A model generated the notes under the pieces. It had not been told where the DNA came from, searched no databases, and saw only the letters and a program-made list of their open reading frames with translations. Of a stretch of 38,333 bases of DNA, positions 33,217 through 38,333 are shown one piece after another. The position numbers and the translations under genes were made by a program. The stretch's first letter is position 1. The number at the start of each line of letters is the position of its first letter. Source of the DNA: Nocardia otitidiscaviarum NBRC 14405 (GTDB lineage: Bacteria; Actinomycetota; Actinomycetes; Mycobacteriales; Mycobacteriaceae); the NCBI RefSeq assembly GCF_000308635.1, contig NZ_BAGD01000272.1:1-38333 (forward strand), read 5' to 3'.

Positions 33217-34209
33217 ATGACCGTTCTGCCCACCGGCGTCACCATCGAGAAGGCCGTGCTGCTGGCCGGTCGTGCGCCGTCGCTGCACAACAGCCAGCCG
33301 TGGCGGTGGACCTTCGACGGGGCCGCGCTGCGCCTGTTCGCGGCTCCGGAGCGGCTGCTGCCCGCCACCGATCCGTGCCGCCGCCAGTTGCTGATCAGCT
33401 GCGGCGTCACGCTCGACCACCTGCGTGTCGCCATGGCGGCGGCGGGGTGGCGCTGCACCGTGGCGCACTTCCCCGACCCGAACAATCACGATCACCTCGC
33501 CACCGTCACCTTCCGTCCCGCTCGGATCGTCACCGACGCCGATCGGGAACGGGCCGACGCCATCGTCCGGCGGCACACCGATCGGCTGCCGTTCGCCGCG
33601 CCGAGGAGATGGGACGAACTCGAGACCGTGCTACGCACGGTGGTAGATCCCGAGGACGCGGTCGTGAGCGTGCTCGGTCCGGAAAGTCGCGCCCGGCTGG
33701 CGCACGCCTCCGGCCTCACCGCTGCCGTGCGCCGCTACGATGCCGAGTACCAGGCCGAATTACGCTGGTGGACCGGGCATTCCGCGGCGGCGGGCGGCGT
33801 GCCCCGGACGGCGCTGGCCAATCCGGAGGAGCAGGCGCGCGTGGGCATCGGCCGCGCCTTCCCCGCCGCCGCGACGGCCTCGCGCCGCGCCGAACTCGAT
33901 ACCGACCACGCGGTCGTCTTGGTGCTGTCCACCGTCGGCGATACACCCGAGGAACTGCTGCGCTGCGGTACCGCCCTGTCCACGGTGCTGCTGGAGTGCA
34001 CCGTCGCCGGGTCGGCGACCTGTCCACTGACCCACCTCACCGAGGATCCACGTGGCCGGGCCATGGTCCGGGAGCTCACCGGGCGGGACGACCTGCCGCA
34101 GGTCCTGGTTCGGGTGGGTACGGCACCGGAAGATTCGGAAACCGCCTCGGAGACCGAGACGGTCACGCCGCGCCGTCCCCTGGCCGACATCTTGGCCATG
34201 CCGAGATGA
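33217..34209 (+). CDS. Acg-type NAD(P)H nitroreductase (Rv3131/Rv2032-like)
   Basis: This 330-residue protein belongs to the atypical nitroreductase group represented in M. tuberculosis by Acg (Rv2032), Rv3127 and Rv3131, all members of the DosR regulon. It starts with LLAGRAPSLHNSQPWRWTF, the conserved APSxxNxQPW element of this group, and continues DPCRRQLLISCGVTLDHLRVAMAAAGW. Later come RHTDRLPFAAP, VLVLSTVGDTPEELLRCGTALSTVLLECTVAG and PQVLVRVG. Mycobacterial Acg has a closed flavin site and may store FMN rather than act as an enzyme. Start: ATG 33217; GTG 33208 is also in frame. Neither has a ribosome-binding site, consistent with a leaderless message. Confidence 0.9.
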   Translation: MTVLPTGVTIEKAVLLAGRAPSLHNSQPWRWTFDGAALRLFAAPERLLPATDPCRRQLLISCGVTLDHLRVAMAAAGWRCTVAHFPDPNNHDHLATVTFRPARIVTDADRERADAIVRRHTDRLPFAAPRRWDELETVLRTVVDPEDAVVSVLGPESRARLAHASGLTAAVRRYDAEYQAELRWWTGHSAAAGGVPRTALANPEEQARVGIGRAFPAAATASRRAELDTDHAVVLVLSTVGDTPEELLRCGTALSTVLLECTVAGSATCPLTHLTEDPRGRAMVRELTGRDDLPQVLVRVGTAPEDSETASETETVTPRRPLADILAMPR

Positions 34210-34232
34210 GCACGCCCGAGAAGGAGAGCTCG

Positions 34233-35129
34233 ATGAGATACCCGGTCAGCATCTGCCACACACCCCCGCAAACCATGCTGTGCCTGCCGCGTGAGATCAG
34301 AGCGGACCGGGTGGGCACGGATATCGCGGAGGGAATGCGCGAGCTGGTGACCACCGCGCAGCGCGCCGAACTCACCACCATCGGCGCGTCGACCATCACC
34401 TTCCGCGAGCCACCGGCCGCGGACGGCTCCACCGTCGTCGACTTCGGCGTCCTGGTGGAACCCGCGCCCAAACTCGGTCCCGCGTCGGGTGCGACGCTGC
34501 TGCTGGAACCGGACCGCATGGTGGCCCGGATCTGCTACCGCGGCGGCTACCGGGAGCTGGAATCCGTGCACAGATCGCTGCGGGCGTGGTTGCGCGACAA
34601 CGGTTATCGTGCGGCCGGACCCGCACGGGAAGCCTATCTGGTCGGCCCGGACGAGGTGTCCGACCCCCGGGAACTGCTCACCGAGATCACCATCCCGGTC
34701 GTCCCCGCGCCGAGTATCGCGCTGCTGTTGGACGAACCGTTCGCGACGGCGCTCGACTGGACCCGGAAAGTACTGCGGGAGTATGACTTCGAAGTGGTCG
34801 GCGAGCTCGATGTGCGGGCGATGCTGCACGCTCGACCGGGCGAGCCCGTCGAGGACTACACGATCCTCAGCGCCTGCCATCCGGGGCTGGCCCAGCGGGC
34901 GTTGGCGGCGGACCGCGAGGCCGGACTGTTGCTGCCCTGCACCGTGGTGGTGCGCGCGGTCGAGGGCGGCACCCGGGTGGAAATCGCCGATCCCGAGGTG
35001 CTGGCGGCCGCCCTGCCGCTGGCGGACCTGCTGCCGGTGGCTGCCGAGACCCGGCGGCTGCTCATCGCGGCGCTGCGGGCGGCGCGCGAGACCGATCAGG
35101 TCACCACCAGTGAGGTGACCCCGAGGTAG
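34233..35129 (+). CDS. GyrI-like domain fused to DUF302
   Basis: This is a 298-residue soluble protein with two ligand-binding-type domains. Residues 1-155 resemble the GyrI/AraC effector-binding fold (MRYPVSICHTPPQTMLCLPREI, RMVARICYRGGYRELESVHRSLRAWLRDNGY, EAYLVGPDEVSDPRELLTEITIPV). Residues 160-290 match DUF302 (PFATALDWTRKVLREYDFEVVGELDV, YTILSACHPGLAQRALAADREAGLLLPCTVVVR). The GyrI domain lacks an HTH, so it is not itself a transcription factor. The start is ATG 34233 with AAGGAGAG 7 nt upstream; ATG 34206, overlapping the nitroreductase stop, is possible. It is probably co-transcribed with the nitroreductase. Its 3' end overlaps the convergent MgtE-like gene by 34 nt. Confidence 0.82.
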   Translation: MRYPVSICHTPPQTMLCLPREIRADRVGTDIAEGMRELVTTAQRAELTTIGASTITFREPPAADGSTVVDFGVLVEPAPKLGPASGATLLLEPDRMVARICYRGGYRELESVHRSLRAWLRDNGYRAAGPAREAYLVGPDEVSDPRELLTEITIPVVPAPSIALLLDEPFATALDWTRKVLREYDFEVVGELDVRAMLHARPGEPVEDYTILSACHPGLAQRALAADREAGLLLPCTVVVRAVEGGTRVEIADPEVLAAALPLADLLPVAAETRRLLIAALRAARETDQVTTSEVTPR

Positions 35130-36061
35130 ATCACGATCGACAGCAGATCCTGGACCACGGTGGCCAGCGGTCCCGACCCGAACGCGGGGTCGATGCCCAG
35201 GCGCGACAGTGCCCACGGCAGCACCATGGCCACCACCGCCGCCACCGAACAGGCGGCCAGCAGCGCGATGGCCACGGCCGCGGAGACCTCCGCATCGCCC
35301 CAGACCGCCAGGGTGAACGCATACGATACGGCCGCGACCAGCAGACCGATCACTGCGCCGGTCACGGATTCACGCACCACGATCCCGCGGATGCCGACCC
35401 CCACCGACAACCCGCGGACCACCAACGCCACCGTCTGGGTGCCGACCGCGTCGGCCAGATACACCACGCCCGGAATGAAGAAGGCGATCAACACCTCGCG
35501 CTCGAGCTGTCCCCGAAACGCGTCGACCACACCCGCGGCCAGCATCGCGCCCACGAAACCCACCGCGAGCCACGGCAATCGGTGCCACAGTCGCCGGGCC
35601 ACCAGCTCGGTGGTGGCCGTGCGCGCCGTGGATGTCGAGGCCAGATAGCCCGACAGCCGGGCCACGTCCTCATCGTGCTCCGCCAGCAGCAGTCCCAGCA
35701 GCCGTTGCGGCGGGATCACCCCGAGCCACCTGCCCTCCGCGTCGACGACGGCGAGGCCGGGCTCGTCGTGGCGCAGCGCCTCCCAGACCGCCGCTTCCTG
35801 ATCGTGGTGCCCCGCCACCGTCGGCGGGTCCGTATCCATCACCTCGCCCACCGGGCTGTCCGGCGGCGCGGCGAGCAGTCGTTCGATGGTGACCAGTCCG
35901 GCAAGGTAGCCGTCCCGGCAGACCACCACCACCGCCGCACTGGCGAACCGCCGGCCCTGCATCCGCGCGAGCGCCGCCCGCACCGTCTCCGCCGGTTCGA
36001 CGACCGGGACGTCCCGCGTCGCGTGCGCGGCCGCCGTGTCGAGGACATCGGCGGCGATCAT
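35096..36061 (-). CDS. MgtE-like divalent cation transporter with CBS pair, no N domain
   Basis: This 321-residue membrane protein has two CBS motifs in the N-terminal half (about residues 1-130: VPVVEPAETVRAALARMQGRRFASAAVVVV, GEVMDTDPPTVAGHHDQEAAVWEALRHDEPGLAVVDAEGRWLGVIPPQRLL). Five membrane spans of the MgtE pore follow (about 165-321). The selectivity-filter helix DPAFGSGPLATVVQD is intact, with the Asp needed for Mg binding. The roughly 130-residue MgtE N domain, which senses magnesium, is missing. Start: ATG 36061 has GGAGAG about 5 nt upstream; GTG 36073 is an alternative. Mg, Co or another divalent ion could be carried. The gene is convergent with the GyrI-DUF302 gene. Confidence 0.88.
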   Translation of the reverse strand: MIAADVLDTAAAHATRDVPVVEPAETVRAALARMQGRRFASAAVVVVCRDGYLAGLVTIERLLAAPPDSPVGEVMDTDPPTVAGHHDQEAAVWEALRHDEPGLAVVDAEGRWLGVIPPQRLLGLLLAEHDEDVARLSGYLASTSTARTATTELVARRLWHRLPWLAVGFVGAMLAAGVVDAFRGQLEREVLIAFFIPGVVYLADAVGTQTVALVVRGLSVGVGIRGIVVRESVTGAVIGLLVAAVSYAFTLAVWGDAEVSAAVAIALLAACSVAAVVAMVLPWALSRLGIDPAFGSGPLATVVQDLLSIVIYLGVTSLVVT

Positions 36062-36135
36062 CCTGCTCTCCACAGCCGAACGCTAGCCCCCGGCACCCCC
36101 GCACGCCAGCACTCGCCCCCGCCGCGCTCCGTTCC

Positions 36136-36155
36136 TACGCGACCATCGTCCCCAC
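36136..36155. promoter_or_regulatory. DosR-like box, distal of a pair
   Basis: TACGCGACCATCGTCCCCAC matches the consensus TTSGGGACTWWAGTCCCSAA at about 15 of 20 positions, with the right half GTCCCCA nearly perfect. It lies in the divergent spacer between mgtE and the operon starting at 36238. Confidence 0.5.
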
Positions 36156-36157
36156 AT

Positions 36158-36177
36158 CCCGGGACCCTGGCCCCTAC
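36158..36177. promoter_or_regulatory. DosR-like box, proximal of a pair
   Basis: CCCGGGACCCTGGCCCCTAC matches the consensus at about 12 of 20, with CGGGAC and CCC cores. Its centre is exactly 22 bp from that of the neighbouring box and 70 bp upstream of ATG 36238. Confidence 0.45.
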
Positions 36178-36237
36178 ATCGATCCGTTCGGCGCTGATCG
36201 AATGGACCGAACAGCTCGACGTAGAAGGAGAACCACC

Positions 36238-36276
36238 ATGACACGCAATGGTATTCGTCGTGGAGGTCGGGAATGA
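36238..36276 (+). CDS. 12-codon leader ORF
   Basis: ATG 36238 has an excellent GAAGGAGA 6 nt upstream and encodes MTRNGIRRGGRE before TGA at 36274. That stop overlaps the ATG of the next gene (36273) as ATGA. The downstream gene's own GGAGG lies inside this ORF. The peptide is too short for a domain; it probably couples translation or acts as a leader. Its start signal is stronger than that of many full genes in the window. Confidence 0.5.
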   Translation: MTRNGIRRGGRE

Positions 36277-36578
36277 CGCCGAATCGGCGGACCCGGGCAC
36301 TGTGGTTCGGCGTCGTCGCGGCCGCGATCGTCGGGCTGATCGACGCCGCGACCGGGCGCACCTGGGATCTGGTGACGGTATTCGGCATCATCGGGCTGCT
36401 CGGTGTGCTGGGGCTGGTGCGGTTCGGGGGCCGGGCCACGCTGTCCGTGCGGACCGATCTGGCGCGCTGGCTGGCACAGCGGGCCGCCGAGGGCGGGGAG
36501 CCCGTGCACCGGGTGGCCGACCGCGCCGTCGCCGCGTACCGAGCGGGCATCATCGGCGACGACGAGAGGCAGCCATGA
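36273..36578 (+). CDS. Small membrane protein with soluble C-terminal helix pair
   Basis: This 101-residue protein has two membrane segments (about residues 9-26 ALWFGVVAAAIVGLIDAA and 32-50 DLVTVFGIIGLLGVLGLV). A soluble tail follows (TLSVRTDLARWLAQRAAEGGEPVHRVADRAVAAYRAGIIG) that resembles a ribbon-helix-helix-like or CopG-type helical element, although no DNA-binding motif is certain. The start is ATG 36273 with GGAGG 6 nt upstream. It overlaps the leader ORF at its 5' end and the PEP-synthase-like gene at its 3' end, both as ATGA, so all three are tightly coupled. I do not recognise a named family. Confidence 0.72.
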   Translation: MTPNRRTRALWFGVVAAAIVGLIDAATGRTWDLVTVFGIIGLLGVLGLVRFGGRATLSVRTDLARWLAQRAAEGGEPVHRVADRAVAAYRAGIIGDDERQP

Positions 36579-38333
36579 CGCGCACGGCCGATCGCGACGA
36601 CATTCGCGCCACGGCCGACGATACGGTGCGGGTGCTCGATGGCAGCGGTGCGGGCGGAGAGGAGGTCGGTGGTAAGGCCGCCGCCTTGGACCGGCTGGTC
36701 AGGTGGGGAATTCCGGTGCCGGCCGCGGCCCGTGTCACCGCCGCCGGCTATCGGGCGGTCGCGCGACGGCCCGAGGTCGCGGCCGTGCTGGCGCGGCTGG
36801 CGGACGGCGAGCAGGTCGAGACGGCGGCCGTGGACGCGGCATTCCAGCACGCCGGATTGCCCGGCGACATCGCCGCGGCGGTGCGCGATAGCGTCGCGCG
36901 GATCGGCGACGGCCGACCGGTGGCCATTCGCTCGTCGGCGACGGTGGAGGATATGGCCGCGTCCTCGTTCGCCGGACAGTACGACTCGGTGCTGGATGTG
37001 GACCCGCACGACGGCGCGGCGGTGGAACACGCTGTGTTGACCGTGTTCTCGTCACTGCACCACCCGGCCCCGCGGGCCTACCGCGCCGCGCTCGGCATTC
37101 CGGAGGACGGGGTGGCGATGGCCGCCCTCGTCATGCCGATGGTCCCGGCGCTGCGCAGCGGCGTGCTGTTCACCCAGGATCCGACCGCCCCGCCCGGCAC
37201 CGTGCGCATCGAAACCGTCACCGGTCTCGCCGACGTGCTGGTCTCCGGTAAGCAGACGCCGCGGGTGCTGCGGCTCGACCACGGCACCGTACCCGCCGAC
37301 GCCGCCCCCGAGGTCGCCCCGCTGCTCGCCGCGGCGCGCGAGATCGAACGGCGCGCGGGCTGCCCGCAGGATGTGGAATGGGCGTGGGACGGCACCCGGA
37401 TCTGGATCGTGCAGGCCCGGCCGATCACGGTGACCACGGCCGCGGACGATCCGTTCGACAGTCCGCCTCCGGATCCGGCCGACCGCGAACTGACCACGGC
37501 GGGCATCGCCGAGATGCTGCCCGGCGTCCTGCCGCCGCTGCGCTGGGAGGTGTGCTCCTTCCTGGTCGACGAGGCGCTGCGCACCCTCCTGGACGGTCTC
37601 GGCGCACTGCCGGACACCACGCCGACCACCGCGCACGGGCTGCTGCGGCGGGTGCACGGCCGCGCCGCCCTGGATGCCGCCGCCACCGGCGTCGCCCAGG
37701 GCGTGTCCGGGTTGCCCACGCACTCCGGCCCGGCGGCGGTGCGTCACCGGCTGCGGGCCGCGGCGGTGCGTCGGCATACCCGCTTCGACGCCGATGTGGC
37801 GATCCAGGCGAGCGGTGAGATCGATGCCCGCGCCAGGATTCTCGACTGTCTGCCGCCGCACGAGCTGCTGCGCTACCAGCTGGCGCTGATCGACCTCGCC
37901 ACCCGCGCCATGGCCGCCGAGATCAGCGTGGCCACCGACGCCGGGGCCATTCACACCGGGCTGCGGGCGGTGCTGCGCCGCTATGTCCCCGCGGAGCAGG
38001 CCCGGCGACTCGCGGACGCCCTGGTGGTCCCGGAACGGGTCATCAGCGCCTCACCGCGGGCGTCGGCGGCGATCCCGGCCGGACCCACCTGGCTGGAGCT
38101 GGGCCGAAAACCCCTCTCCCCCACCGCGGTCGGTGACCGTGCCGCCGCCTTCGACCAGGTCATGACGACGCTCGAGCAGACCGAACGCTGGCCGAGTGCC
38201 GCGGTGCCGCGCTGGCTGCGCCATCGGCAGATCCAGCGGCTCGCCCATGAGGCCGCCGAACAGCTCGAACGCCGGGAGCGCGCCAAGAAGGCGATCCTGT
38301 TGCTGGGCGGGGAGATTCGGCGCGTGCACCTGG
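36575..38333 (+). CDS. PEP synthase / PPDK-like enzyme (N-terminal part, cut by the right edge)
   Basis: The first 586 residues of a PEP-utilising enzyme are visible. The ATP-grasp-like pyruvate/PPDK N-terminal domain spans about residues 25-300. It begins GGKAAALDRLVRWGIPVPAAARVTAAGY and has the conserved AIRSSATVEDMAASSFAGQYDSVLDV, then SGVLFTQDP, ETVTGLADVLVSGKQTP and the closing QDVEWAWDGTRIWIVQARPIT. After it comes a less conserved region (EMLPGVLPPLRWEVCSFLVDEAL...) like the linker domain of rifampicin phosphotransferases and PEP synthase relatives. The swivelling His domain that would settle the function is beyond the window. PEP synthase, a pyruvate dikinase variant or an Rph-type drug phosphotransferase are all possible. 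The start ATG 36575 overlaps the preceding stop. Confidence 0.85.
   Translation, partial: MTRTADRDDIRATADDTVRVLDGSGAGGEEVGGKAAALDRLVRWGIPVPAAARVTAAGYRAVARRPEVAAVLARLADGEQVETAAVDAAFQHAGLPGDIAAAVRDSVARIGDGRPVAIRSSATVEDMAASSFAGQYDSVLDVDPHDGAAVEHAVLTVFSSLHHPAPRAYRAALGIPEDGVAMAALVMPMVPALRSGVLFTQDPTAPPGTVRIETVTGLADVLVSGKQTPRVLRLDHGTVPADAAPEVAPLLAAAREIERRAGCPQDVEWAWDGTRIWIVQARPITVTTAADDPFDSPPPDPADRELTTAGIAEMLPGVLPPLRWEVCSFLVDEALRTLLDGLGALPDTTPTTAHGLLRRVHGRAALDAAATGVAQGVSGLPTHSGPAAVRHRLRAAAVRRHTRFDADVAIQASGEIDARARILDCLPPHELLRYQLALIDLATRAMAAEISVATDAGAIHTGLRAVLRRYVPAEQARRLADALVVPERVISASPRASAAIPAGPTWLELGRKPLSPTAVGDRAAAFDQVMTTLEQTERWPSAAVPRWLRHRQIQRLAHEAAEQLERRERAKKAILLLGGEIRRVHL

Noticed and set aside
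1..38333. tRNA, rRNA, CRISPR arrays, insertion sequences, prophage or biosynthetic gene cluster
   Set aside because: I looked for regular spaced repeats, transposase motifs, integrase motifs, clover-leaf sequences and modular synthase motifs, and saw none. The short tandem repeats found are two to four copies without spacers.

Overview
The window is very GC-rich, densely coded and uses GTG starts often. It looks like chromosome from a mycolic-acid actinomycete, most likely Nocardia or a close relative. Supporting features are an antigen-85-type mycolyltransferase, a furA-katG pair of mycobacterial layout, a PrpR-controlled methylcitrate operon and close relatives of the M. tuberculosis Rv2004c/Rv2005c/Rv2006 proteins. 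I see no rRNA, tRNA, CRISPR, insertion sequence or phage gene. Assignments come from reading motifs and remembered family members, not from database searches.

Layout. 1-5.5 kb: a DUF58/MoxR pair running off the left edge, a small unknown protein, a PepSY-type secreted protein, an M23 peptidase, and a WYL regulator divergent from a VOC protein around a perfect palindrome. 5.59-7.86 kb: a cobalamin riboswitch, then metF (5,10-methylenetetrahydrofolate reductase) and a SAM methyltransferase. 7.86-12.98 kb: prpR divergent from prpD-prpB-prpC, which oxidises propionyl-CoA through the methylcitrate cycle; the genes overlap by 4 nt. 13.05-17.2 kb (minus strand): katG, furA, an arginase-fold protein and an XRE-cupin regulator, the last divergent from an MFS exporter (17.3-18.5 kb). 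18.5-20.6 kb: a non-coding stretch with a hairpin, an unknown helical protein and the mycolyltransferase.

20.76-38.33 kb is the most interesting part. It groups genes whose mycobacterial relatives belong to the DosR (DevR) hypoxia/dormancy regulon: a tandem universal stress protein next to a fused phosphotransferase/P-loop kinase, a giant trehalose enzyme (HAD + OtsB + GH65), and an Acg-like nitroreductase. With them are a deazaflavin-type nitroreductase fused to a membrane domain, a DUF2267 protein, a GyrI-DUF302 fusion, a CBS-MgtE transporter, an ABC exporter and a PEP-synthase-like enzyme cut by the right edge. Sequences resembling the DosR box (TTSGGGACTWWAGTCCCSAA) lie in three intergenic regions of this block, including two boxes spaced 22 bp apart. 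I infer a hypoxia/stress island; dosR/dosS themselves are not in the window.

Two points stand out. The trehalose enzyme keeps an intact beta-phosphoglucomutase-type active site that, from memory, is degenerate in Rv2006, so one polypeptide could take trehalose-6-phosphate to glucose-6-phosphate. Its stop codon also overlaps the start region of an ABC exporter operon, which would place that exporter under the same control.
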